Below, in pieces: positions 19,652-30,410 of a stretch of 64,000 nucleotides of DNA. The position numbers and the translations under genes are program-made. The stretch is from Zizania palustris (Eukaryota; Streptophyta; Magnoliopsida; Poales; Poaceae): contig JAAALK010000082.1 of the NCBI GenBank assembly GCA_019279435.1, forward strand, positions 82,308,989 through 82,372,988. The letters are read 5' to 3'. The notes under the pieces were generated by a model. The model was given only the letters and a program-made list of their open reading frames with translations. It was not told where the DNA came from and made no database searches. Position 1 is the stretch's first letter; each line of letters opens with the position of its first letter.

Positions 19652-21629
19652 TATTGGACCGGAAACGACGACCAGAGGGGGGGTGAATGGGAGCTTTTAA
19701 AATTTCGGGCTAAAAACTTAGCCTTCGGTTCTGTTCTGTCTTCTGCGGAACAGGCTTCGAACACAACCTTCGAAGGTCTGGTTCGGAGGTACTTCGACAG
19801 CTCCGAACACAGGCTTCGCAGGAGCAAAAGTTCGAAGCCAAGAAGACTTCGCTCCACGAACAACCCTCGAAAATCTACTCTGCTAAGTCAGTGCAGGCTC
19901 CGCACACGAGGTGCTTCGAGCAGGCTTCGCACTTCACCCTTCGCAAGAGTGGACAGCCCTCTGAGGACTACGACCAAGTACTTGGCAACAGCAACTGGTG
20001 CTGGGCTTCGTACGCGAAGGTCTACACGCACACAAAACGAACTAAGCTAAGGGCTTCGACACAAGAAGCACAACGGGCCTCGGTCAGGGCTTCGCTAGTA
20101 AGCAGCGAGGTTGCACCTCCTGTTACACAGAGCGAGAGCACACTGACTAAACACACTTCGCACGAAAAACACCCTTCGCCTCGACAGGCTTCGGTGTACT
20201 AAACCAGCGAAGTATGGAAAGCGAGCTCAAGCAAAAAGCACAAGAAAAACAGGGCTTCGCCGCTTGAACAAGGAACACGAAATAAATTGAACTCAGAATG
20301 AATACAGCGAGGTCTGTCTACAGGAGCTCAACAGTAAAAGCTCAAAGTGTTAAATGTTACCTACCGAGCTCCCATATTTATAGCCCACGGCTTCATCCTA
20401 AGGAAGTGACTACTTTACCCCTAGGGTTTACATCCATTTTGTCTCTACAGAACTAAGGGGTACAAAAGGTAGTCCACCTTTATTTTGGAGGCTTCTCTGT
20501 CAGCTGCAGAGGGGACAGTGTCAGCCTTTTTCAGAACAGACAGTGTCAGCCTTTACAGTGTTGACTTCTGGAACCTCCCTTCGCACCAGAGGGTGCGGTA
20601 GCTTCGGCGAGAAGCCTGCAGCCTGTTGGCCTTCGCTCTGCCGAAGAAGTCCTTCAATATAGTGACGGTTTTGAGCCAAAGCCGTCAAAGCCCTTGGGCC
20701 TTCGCACCACCACCTCCGGAGTGGATCACCACGGCTTCGCAGCTACTCCCAGCTCGAACACCGTCCGTCCGTGTACCGAAGCCATGCATGGCCGAAGCAC
20801 CACAAGTCATCCTCACTCCGAAGCCCCACCTTCGGAGTACCACCCTTCGAAGTCCCTCCTTCGTCCAAGGCCTCCGCATGAAGCATTCCATGAGCACTCC
20901 GTCGCAGTGCCTCTCCCCGAGCACACTCCTCGACAAGCCTCACCCGGACCATGCCTTCGATGCGCCTCGACTTCTGAGACCTTCGTCGGGCCACCTTCGA
21001 GTGTCTCCCTCCGGAGCACACTTCGAATTCCATGCCTCCGTAGAGGACTTGTTCCACCAACTCCGAAGTCACTCCATTCGGAGTTCCTTTGAAGTGCCTC
21101 ACCTCCGAGGACTTTGTCTCGGAGTACCTTCAGCCGGAGCCATGCTCCGCACTCTCTGCCTTCACCTGGCGCGTCTCGACCCGAGGATCGACCCGGACCA
21201 CCTTCGCAGCCACCGTGACGGAGCTCCCCGCTCCCCTGGCATCAAGCCACCCTCTTGACCCAGGTTCACCTGGCTCGATCCCTGTCCGTCGCCTCCGAAG
21301 TCCCTGCGCACCACAGACAAGCAAACAAGTGTATCCAGTACTCCGGAGACCTCTCCGGGTTAGCAACCTCCGGCACACACTCCGGTGTACCGCCCAAAAT
21401 ACCGAAGCCATCGGTACGAACCCTGTCATCGTGTACTGCCGGACCCCTCCGACAGGTACACTCCGCTGCACAGCTGCAGCAAGCAAACACCGAACACACT
21501 CCGGTGACACACCTCTGAACACACTTCGGAGAACCACCTCCGAAGCCCCTTCGGAGGTGCCCTTCGAACAGAGGGTAAAAGTCTGTCAATCACTCATCAC
21601 AAAACACCGAAACCACCCTTGGTTTCTCA
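19652..21629 (-). repeat. SIRE solo LTR, TSD CTAGC, inside the S1 LTR
   Basis: On the plus strand it starts TATTGGACCGGAAACGACG and ends CCACCCTTGGTTTCTCA, so the LTR lies in the minus direction. At 1978 bp it equals the left S3 LTR in length. A perfect 5-bp duplication CTAGC (19647-19651 and 21630-21634) flanks it with no internal sequence, as expected after recombination between the two LTRs of a full insert. Frames across it are repeats of CTTCGNAG words and not genes. Confidence 0.93.
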
Positions 21630-22329
21630 CTAGCAGACGAAGTCCTCAGGAATGAGGCGAGCCTCCCAAGTTTGCTCTAGATGGAGACATTTGGAAGGTC
21701 ACCTGACAAAGGTCTCAAAAGTCGAGGAGCATTGAAGGCATGGTCCGGATAAGGCTCTTCGTGGAGTGTGCTCGGGGCTGAGACACTGCGAAGGGGTGCT
21801 TATGGAAATGCTTCATGCGGAGGCCTTGGATGAAGGAGGGACTTTAGAAGGTGGTGAAGGTACTTCGAAGGTGGGGCTTCGGAGTGTGGATGACTTGATG
21901 TACTTCAGCCATGCATGCCTTCTATACACAGATGGACGGAGTTCAAACTTGGAGTAGCTTCGAAGCCGTGGTGGTCCAATCTGGAGGTGATGGTGTGAAG
22001 GCTAATGGGCTTGGACGACTTCGGCTCAAAACCATCAATGTATTGAAGACTGTGTTCGATGGAGTGAAGGCCTTCGGGTTCAAAGCATGCCACCGAAGCC
22101 TCTGCACACTTCTTGTGCGAAGGGGCTCCGAAAGATTCTTCTTTGCAAAAGTTGATCGTGTCTGCTCTGCAAAGGCTGATACTATCTACTCTGCGAAGCT
22201 AACAAAAGGAGCTTCCAATAAAGTAGACTACCATCTGAAACCCCATGTCTGCCAGAGACAAAAATGATGTAAACCCTATGGGTAAATAATAGGGGGATTG
22301 GTCCCGATCTTCCGCTAGGTAAGGATAAC

Positions 22330-23547
22330 TTGGATTGGTCCCTATGTTTGGTTTAGTAGTTTCACGCATCTTAAGCAATAATTCAGCACATGTAGTAGCA
22401 TCAAAATTCAATTTTTCAGAAGGTGGCAATGGTATCAAATCAATAGGAGAACGCGGATTAAAGCCATAGACCACTTGAAATGGACTTACCTTAGTAGTGG
22501 AGTGTACTGACCTATTATATGCAAACTCAATATGAGGTAGACACTCTTCCCAGAGCTTCAAGTTGGTCTTCAAAACCACCCTCAACATGGTGGACAATGT
22601 ACGGTTGCGACCTCCGTTTGCCAATCCGTTTGTGGGTGACAAGTAGTAGAAAATAGCAGCTTCGTCTCCAACTTATGCCGCAACGTCTTCCAAAAATGAC
22701 TTAAGAATTTAGCATCACGATCTGAAACGATGGTATTGGGAACTCCATGCAAGCGTACGACCTCTCTGAAAAACAAATCAGCAACATTGGTAGCGTCGTC
22801 GCTCTTGTGACAAGGTATAAAATGCTCCATTTTAGAGAACCGATCTACCACCACAAAAATACTATCCCTCCCCCTCTTAGTTCTAGATAATCCTAACACA
22901 AAATCCATAGAAATATCCTCCCAAGGTACACTAGGAACAGGCAGAGGCATATGAAGACTATGTGGGTTTAGACGGGACTTAGCTTTATTGCAAGTAGTGC
23001 ATCGTGCCACGTAGCACTCAACATCTCATCTCATCCTAGGCCAATAGAAGTGTGTGGACAGTACATCTTCAGTTTTCTTTGATCCAAAATGACCCATCAA
23101 ACCACCACCATGTGCTTCATGCAATAATAACAAGCGAAGAGAGCTAGCCGTCACACATAACTTGTGAGCACGAAAAAGATATCCATTATTCAGCACATAT
23201 TTGTTCCAAGAATGGTCATCTTTACAATTTACAAAAGCATCTTTGAAGTCCAAATCAGTAGCATACATGTCCTTCAATGTTTCTAAATCAAAGATCTTAT
23301 AATCAAATTGAGAAAGCAATGTATAACGTCTAGATAAAGCATCGGCAATCACATTATCTTTCCCTTTCTTATGCTTAATGATATATGGAAAAGTCTCAAT
23401 AAATTCTACCCATTTAGCATGTCGTTTATTCAGATTTGCTTGACTATGTATATGCTTCAATGCTTCATGTAGGAAACCAAGTGGAAACCGACTAGGGTTG
23501 TGGGGGGGGGTTTCGGGTGGGGTAATTTTTGTGAGACACAAGATCAA
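22330..23547 (-). pseudogene. pol: Chromovirus pol remnant: RNase H end and integrase
   Basis: Reading leftwards: RNase H tail (GKDNVIADALSRR), zinc-finger part (LLLLHEAHGGGLMGHFG), a stop after YWPRMR near 23026, then integrase core with Asp in ISMDFVLGL, Asp in IVSDRDAKF and Glu in QTEVA. A frameshift near 22640 moves into LPHIEFAYNRSVHSTTKVSP. The reading ends where the 3' LTR fragment begins, so the GPY/F and chromodomain parts are lost. Confidence 0.88.
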
Positions 23548-23737
23548 CTACTACTCAAATGACACAAAGGGATGACTAAACCAGCAACAAGACTCGACCA
23601 AGAACACAAACTCAACAAAGCTAAAAACTGAAATTAAAATCGCAAGGCACAAAGGGGTTCTCGGTGGGGATTTTTTTGTGAGGGTTTTCTGGACTCTAGG
23701 TAAAAATAAAAGAAGATCGAGATTACCTAACGGGAAA

Positions 23738-23755
23738 CCTGAAATCTGATACCAA
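23738..23755 (-). promoter_or_regulatory. Chromovirus primer binding site
   Basis: TGGTATCAGATTTCAGG on the minus strand, one or two bases after the LTR end. The first ten bases match the complement of the plant initiator methionine tRNA 3' end; the rest is diverged. Confidence 0.8.
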
Positions 23756-23756
23756 C

Positions 23757-24665
23757 TGATAGGGGGATTGGTCCCGATCTTCCGCTAGGTAAGGATAACT
23801 TGGATTGGTGGAGAATCTCGACGTTGACGATACAAGGCTCCGGTCCGGTGGATCAAAACCTTACAATCGCTACACCACCGTCTCCATCGGTTATCAACCA
23901 CGCATGGCACGATTGACCTCGCTACGAAGGCTTGTTCCTGCAAGCGAATCCAAGAACACAAGCAAGAATAGGAAGAACACGAGTCGAATGCCAAATCACA
24001 GATGAACTATGATGAGGTGAGGTTTCACAAACGCCGTTGCAGCAGCCAATCGGTCTGGTGCAAGAGCAGGATCTAAACACACGAGTGTAGATGCAAACAA
24101 AGCAAAACCTAACCCTAATGGTGGTTGTCGTGAGTATATAGGGCGTGGGCAGCCTGTAGGAGGCGCACACGACTCGGACTATGGGCCAACACGGCCTCCA
24201 ACTCAGTACAAGGTCCAACTCGGCCCAATTCTGTCCTGCAGGACTGTTTCAGTCACACAAGATGACTCGAGACTTCAAATGAGGTGACTAATGCCAAAAG
24301 ATTCGTCTTCTCCTTAGCTTTCCAGAAAGTCCAAGAACGCGCCAATCGGACTTCGTATGAGGAAGTTACGCCCATTTTGGTGCATGGTGGTTGATGTAGT
24401 CCGAACCAGCGAATTCTTGACTTCAAATCATCCGTGCCACTCCGTCTTCAACTCCAACTCTCCTATTCCATCTCCCATGTTACTAAGCAACAAAATATCA
24501 CTTGTATTCAATAGCATCCCATCCAAACAAATATTAACATAGTTACCAAGGAAATAATTAACCTCATGGTTCAAGCGACGGGCACGAGCGCGTGTGATTG
24601 GTCCTTGTAATTGAATTGTAGGTGGAGGCTCCATGTGTGTATCATGTGAAGTGATGTCCTCATCA
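23757..24665 (-). repeat. Chromovirus 5' LTR (909 bp) encoding a polyprotein tail
   Basis: Starts TGATGAGGACATCACTTC and ends GGACCAATCCCCCTATCA on the minus strand. From its first base it holds an open frame to 24428 with PITRARARRLNHEVNYFLGN, the kind of tail found at the end of CRM-type polyproteins. In a complete element the 3' LTR would supply this C-terminus. Confidence 0.9.
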
Positions 24666-25485
24666 GTAAAGTAGTCTATTCGCATGACTATTGTGCCTAT
24701 AAATAGTGAGGCCGACTGTGTCTATGTAACACTTTGAGAAATCATTCCAGAACACCTAGAGCCAGTCGCCATTCTCATGTACTCAGTTCTATGAGTATTT
24801 TTGTGTTCCCTGTTCTTGCAATGAAATTTCCACTCTATTTTTCATTGATTGCATGAACTTGTATCTGTGTTTTGCACTGTGTGGGTTGAGTTTTCTGGTT
24901 TTCATTCTGCTCTGTGCAAACCAGAGTTCTTACTCAGTGTTCGTTTGAACGAAGTGTTTTATCTCACATATGTGTGATTTCTGTGAGTGACTTTGGTGTA
25001 TGTTCGCTCTATATAAATTGGAGGTTAGTCCTCACTGATTACTAGCGAGGAAACTTGTGAAGTATGTGTTCGAAGCCTATTTTCTTCTCATAGACAAAGT
25101 CCTCCATGCGGTCAGTTTTGCATGCTCCTATTTAGAACACTCTGAAGTGTGAAGCCTAGTACCTATTACTAGTGCAGAACATCTGTTCAGAGCTCTGAGG
25201 GAAACAAACATACTTGTGCGAAGTCCAATTGTGCAAAGCCTGCTCGAAGGCACCTCGGTGTGCGGAGCCTGCACAATCTTTGCGGAGTCTAGTGCATTGT
25301 TGGGTTTCTGAGTGCGAGCTAAGTCTTCTGAACTTCGAACTTTTACCCTACCCGAAGCCTATGTTCAGAGTATGTTCAATACCTCAGAACCAGACACTTT
25401 GAAGGGTGTGTTCAAAGTCTGTTCAGCAGAAGAGAATTTTAAAAGGTCCCATTCACCCCCTCTAGTCGTATGTTTCGGTCAAACA

Positions 25486-25996
25486 CTTTTCTTGCCCTAG
25501 GATTAGTCAAGTAACGTCCACCTTCGTGAGTTTGCACTGGATGCTCTCCATCAGCTGCGTCATAATCATGGTAAGTCCTTTCCGGTTCACTCAAGAATCA
25601 TCCGTTTCATCCACGTAACAGATTTCTATCATTTTATCGGTTTTTACTGGTAATTCTGTTTTTATCGGTTTATTGTTGTTTCTTGTAGCATTTTATCTCA
25701 TCTTCTCTGTGAAGAAGTTTCAAAACCATCTGGTACCCCTAAGACGACCGCCGAAACCCGGGGCCGCTTTCCCAAAGGTTGTCGGTCTGACCAATGGCAC
25801 CCCTCTAGTCTGACCAGCCCGTGTCGTGCCGTCGTTAGGCGTGCCAGCATACCCTCGTCCCACCGGTGCCCCGAGGCCGGTCCAATCGACACCCTTCGCT
25901 GCAGATTAAAATCGGCTTCGGCTTGGCTAGTTTAATTATTATTTCAACACTTTAGCCAATTGAACATTATTCCTAGAAATTTCTTTGATTGCCTGG
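25486..25996. other. Unassigned DNA between S1 and T2
   Basis: About 0.5 kb that matches none of the element families I recognise here. It contains a plausible plant intron (GTAAGTCC at 25571 to TTTCTTGTAG near 25689) between short open stretches, then a T-rich tail. It may be low-copy host sequence or part of an unrecognised element. Coding is not established. Confidence 0.4.
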
Positions 25997-26889
25997 TGTT
26001 GTAACAATTGCGTTAGTTACAAACAGGTTTTTATGAGATGGTTTATGGTGTATGGCATTAACCTCGAAGGGTTCTCATAGAGGGAGACAGAGTTTATACT
26101 TTTTCTGGCTTCCCAAGAGGGATAATAACCCTCCGTCCAGTTTACAGTGGATTTGACATAGTTTTGCCTCTACTAAATGTGTCCCTATTAGAAGGGCATG
26201 GCTCTCCTTTTATACGCACGCAGGCCAAAGGAAAAGACCCAAATACCCCCTACATTCCATAGGCTTTATAGGGGTAAGAGGGGAAAACGCTAGGCTACTG
26301 TACATATAACTTTACAGACGTGGTAGATATACATCACTTAAAGAGTAGGTATACGGCATACTGTTTGCTAGGGCCCCCGGTACGGCTTTTATACTGTAGT
26401 GGTACAGGGATATTTTTTCTGTACCAGAGTACCTATCAGAGGGTATTGGCCGGAGCTCATTGAGGGGGCTCTGAAGTAGACTTCGAAGGGGACCCGAAGC
26501 GGCTCTCGAAGAGGACTCTGAAGTGGCTCTCAGAGAGGACTTCGAAAGGCTCTAGAGAGGGCTCCGAAAGGGATTCGAAGAGAGCCAGGAGGAGGGCTCC
26601 AAAGAGGAGTCTAGAGGGATCATGTAGGTTTGGCTCCGGAGGAGGCCCGAATGGGTCCTAGGTCACTTGATTCCGTAGGGGTCCCTGAGGTTTCCTAGAG
26701 CACCTGGCCCCGGTGGGAGCCTGGAGGCCAAGACTTTAGTCGAATAAATCTTGCTGTACTTGGAGTAATCTTCGATGGAGGGGGCCAGAGTTCGTCTTCA
26801 GGCTTCGCTAGATGGCGGGCTCCGAACCCGAGTCCTTCGGAGGCTGATGTCATTTGACCCTTGTTTAAGGAAAAATATTTCCCCCAACA
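25997..26889 (-). repeat. T2 3' LTR (893 bp)
   Basis: On the plus strand it starts TGTTGTAACAATTGCGTTAG and ends ATTTCCCCCAACA. Its first 45 bases equal the start of the 5' LTR at 35539. A minus-strand TATAAAAG lies at 26214-26207. The U3 part is rich in GGCTCCGAAG-like words. Confidence 0.9.
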
Positions 26890-27360
26890 GTAGCCCCTCG
26901 CACGTAGCCCTTCGCAGCGAAGGGGTGCGTGCACCTTGGGGCAAATGACTCTGCAAAAATGATGCTTAGGGGTTGGCAGGCCTTCGAATCCTGGGACCGA
27001 AGGCCATCTTTGAGTTGCCCAGACAATAAATGCTTGTACAGAGCTGATGGCCTGCTGCGAGGCATCTTGAGCCGACAGATAAGTTTGAGCAAACTTTGGA
27101 GTTGCGGGCTTTGATTTCGACGGAGGAGTCCGTTCGGCGCATTTGGAGGGGAAGATTTCTGAAGAGATCTGTCTTCGAGTACCTGAGAAGTCAGAGAAAA
27201 TCCTGAGGCCTCGAGATGACGAAGTCATTGTCTTTGAGGTCTTCTTCGAGGCAGGGCTCGGGCTAAGTGCTCGGGCTACCTGCAGTGAACATGCTGAGCG
27301 AGGTATTAAAGGCTTACAACTTCGAACTCCCTCACTTGTATCCGAATGCTGTGACGAGTC

Positions 27361-30300
27361 TGTGGGATCAGAATGGCGACTAGAGGGGGGGTGAATAGGT
27401 GCCTCGACAAATTCTCGCGAATGTGATGGCCTAATCAAATCACCCAACGCTCCTCTAAAAGATCACAGAATCAGTTTGAAGATCACAGTATTCAATCAAA
27501 ACACAGAACAACTCCAAATAAATTTATTTGTCTAAATCATCACTTGAACAGTTGACCTGAACTTGTCGGTGGATGAAACTCCGATATAGACTTCCTGGAT
27601 CGACACTTGGTTTGTCGACAAGAGCCTGTCGGAAATTGATCAGTCGACAGAGTTCAGGAATGAATTCAATTTTGAGAACTCAGTTTTAGAGCAATTCATT
27701 CTTTTGCAACTTTTTAGTAAACAGCAATCATTAAACCAAATAGAACCATAGAAAATGAATTTTCAGAACTTGATAATGAAACTTAAATCAGAACTTCTAT
27801 AGAAATATTCAATTGAAAACAGATCTCAAACTAAAAAAATTTCAGGTAATGCACTTTATCTGATCCATTTGCATTCAACATTTTATATTCAAGACTGAGC
27901 AATTCAGTTCATTTCAAAAGAGCAATATGAAACTAATTTCAGAATTCTGAAGATTACATCCAACACTCAGCTGCTGCAAATACTAAGAGAGATTAAAAGG
28001 AATCTTGATTTAAACTAAAAGGCAACCAACAGTTTAATTCAGAGCTATGTTTCAGACTGTATTATCATAGAGTCTCATTCCTTTCCAGTTTGACAAGATG
28101 GATTCAGATTTCAGTTTACAGTTTGTAGAACATCCAACTAGCTGAACCACATCAGAACAATTCAGATTTCAACACACAAGTTTCAACTAGTTTCAAACTA
28201 ATTCAGATTTCAATTAATACAGATTCAGATTGAATTAACTTGTTGGAATCGAAAGAAACTAGATGAAGAACACAGCTATCAACATATGATTGAAAATAAT
28301 CAGTAGTTAATGTTCATAGTCAAGAGCACAAAGGAATTCTCCACTTCTTTCAATTTTAAGCACATTTCAACCATGTAGTTGAATTAAACCAATACTGATC
28401 CCTTTTTTGAAACTCACTGAGTGCAGGTTTAAATGAATGAATCACTGAAAAACAGAACTGAATTCTGAACCAACTGAAAACTAGAAGTAGTACTAGTGTA
28501 CCAAATCTGAAACTCCAGCAGTTGAATCAACTATTGACTAGCAACAGTGTATATCTAAGCACAGATCAGGAAGAACACCGTGAATTGTTCAAACATTCAA
28601 GATAAAGCAACATTTGCACAGAACCAAAACAGCTTGACTATTCAGAACACTTAAACTGATTGAAACTGAAAATTTCCTGATTGAAAACAGTGTTGAACTG
28701 GTTCAGATATGATTTGAATAGAATTAAATGAGAGATACATCCATCCAAAGAGATAAATCACTAACTCAGAAATAACTAGAACAGAAACTACACACAAAAC
28801 AGTTTTAGATCATATCAAAAAGTGTTCAAACACAAATCTGAAATCACAATCCAGTTCTGAAACAGATAAGACAAACAACCTCAACTCTAATGAAAACAGC
28901 ACATAATTTTCACACTGATTCATATTTGAATTTGTCAACCCTACTCCACTCCAAATAACCTCAAAACTATCTTAGATTTGAAGCCACATTCAACCAAACA
29001 CATTACACTTTGACTGAATTAGATTAAACCTAATCTGCATTGGAATTTCCATAGTAGAACTTACTCTTCAAACTGAAACTGTTTTCAGTAATAAACGAGA
29101 GATTTCAGAGGAAAAATCTTGAAATATATCTAAATAAGAGTTTCGACTAATAACCCTGAAGAGGAAAAATGATCATCTATATGAATCTAACCATGAAAAA
29201 CTAACATGTATGAACAAGACATTTGTTCAAACACCTTAGGGATGAAGTTTAGTTCTAACAGAGAAAGACAGTTCAGCACTAAAACAGATCCATATACATC
29301 ACTTGGGATCAGCAAAAGAATTACTTAGACTCACATAAACTTGATGCAAATTTCGAAAATGGAACATTCACAACTTGCACAACAAAATGTGTATAGCCAT
29401 CCACATCAAGTACTGTAGAAAAAACACAAGAAAACTGGCTCTCAAAAGTGCATCCTGCATGGAATTACCTCAGATGCCTGGACGTGTTGATTGCTGTAGC
29501 CGATCTTGTCTACAGCGCTGTTGCTACTTCTAGCAAATCCAATCATCACTGTATCAGATCACATACTTGAGTTTTCATAGAATTTATCAGTGTTTAATTG
29601 AAAGGCAAAGCCCCCAAGTAGTTTCTATAATTTTCTGTGGAATCATCTATGGCTGCAAGACATGGTGGGATAATATCCTACCAACCCCATGTTCTGGAAG
29701 CCATAATTTATATCAAGCCCCTTGCACAATTCTGAAATTATAAAACTGAAAATACCCTATTTGACTCTAGAAGAAAAAAATACAAAAAGACTCTCCTTTT
29801 AATATAATTTTAGAGTAGAACCACTCTAAAATTATACTAAAAAGTTACACTACAAAACTGAAAATCTAAACTATTACTAGACACCTATTTATTGAATTAA
29901 CAAAAACATTTAACGATTGGACGATTTTTAGCAAAAACCGACAAATCCTCTCAACCCTTCGACTCGTGACACCGCTTTGCGACTTCGAGCGCTGGCAAGC
30001 CACTTCCGCTCTCGATCCCCTCGAGCCACCTGAATGCTTGTCCTGGCCTCCCTCTCACGAACCCGGTCGACACGCCATCACAGTCAGTCGTCTGTCTAAG
30101 TCTCGCTCCCTCTCTTCGTGCACTCTTGAGATCTTCTCCAACATTGCCCGGCATCCCTGGTCCTCCGGCATCAAGCTCCCCGCTCCACCCTCGATCACCC
30201 GCCATCGACAATTGGTCAGCATCTCCTCCCTGCAATAACAAGACAAGCCAAAATGAGAACATGACGCACCGCCGAAACCCTCGGCAGCCAAACCTCCATT

Positions 30301-30410
30301 TCACATCGAAACCCTCGATGCACTCGAACCACTCTCAACCACTCAACCGCTCAGATGCTCATCCTTGTCAATCACTCATCATCCAGACCGAAACCACCCT
30401 TGGTTTCTTA
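27361..30410 (-). repeat. SIRE-like solo LTR (3050 bp) with AT-rich interior
   Basis: The ends match SIRE LTRs: plus-strand start TGTGGGATCAGAATGGCGAC with GAGGGGGGGTGAAT following, and end TGTCAATCACTCATCA then CCACCCTTGGTTTCTTA. Flanking 5-mers GAGTC and GAGGC differ at one base, consistent with an old duplication. Antisense-gene exon 1 reads across when the insert is removed. Between about 27450 and 29930 the sequence is AT-rich and full of CAGAAC, TTCAGATTT and CTGAAA words. A minus-strand ATATAAAT at 29713-29706 is a likely promoter box. No protein-coding frame. Confidence 0.82.

Larger units (their letters stand above)
22287..24665 (-). mobile_element. CRM-like chromovirus, internally deleted, TSD GTAAA
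   Basis: The 5' LTR (23757-24665), a tRNA-iMet type primer site, a short pol piece and the last 50-odd bases of the 3' LTR (from 22287) remain. GTAAA occurs on both sides (22282-22286 and 24666-24670), and the flanks join as S1 LTR sequence. Gag, protease and most of RT are missing, and pol runs straight into the LTR end near 22340. Integrase wording (WEDISMDFVLGL, FSKMEHFIPCHKSDDATN) and a polyprotein tail encoded inside the LTR point to the CRM clade. No chromodomain or CR motif is visible because that segment is deleted. Confidence 0.88.
10955..25485 (+). mobile_element. S1: SIRE-lineage Ty1/copia element, 5' truncated, with three nested insertions
   Basis: The remaining body is integrase through RNase H (10955-12654), a 3' noncoding region (12655-13578 plus 18862-19096), a polypurine tract (AAGGGGGAGAT, 19086-19096) and a 3' LTR in three pieces (19097-19651, 21635-22286, 24671-25485; about 2.0 kb without inserts). 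The LTR begins TGAGAAACCAAG and ends GGTCAAACA. Inside lie T4, a SIRE solo LTR and a chromovirus, each with its own target duplication, so S1 is the oldest layer here. The 5' LTR, gag and protease are missing at the join with the T0 LTR. Confidence 0.85.
19097..25485 (+). repeat. S1 3' LTR, split in three by two insertions
   Basis: Pieces 19097-19651, 21635-22286 and 24671-25485 join to about 2.0 kb, the size of the S3 LTRs. Opening TGAGAAACCAAG and closing GGTCAAACA match the family. A TATAAATA box survives just right of the chromovirus, near 24700. Confidence 0.87.

Noticed and set aside
20626..21655. Several 100-210 codon frames in a SIRE LTR
   Set aside because: They lie inside a TSD-bounded solo LTR, recur with the same layout at 46200-47150 and 54980-55930, and overlap on both strands. 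They reflect TTCG-rich repeats and not genes.
27450..29930. Host intergenic AT-rich DNA or a matrix attachment region
   Set aside because: It sits between SIRE-type LTR ends with a near-perfect 5-bp duplication, so it is part of the insert. A further nested insert could not be excluded by eye.
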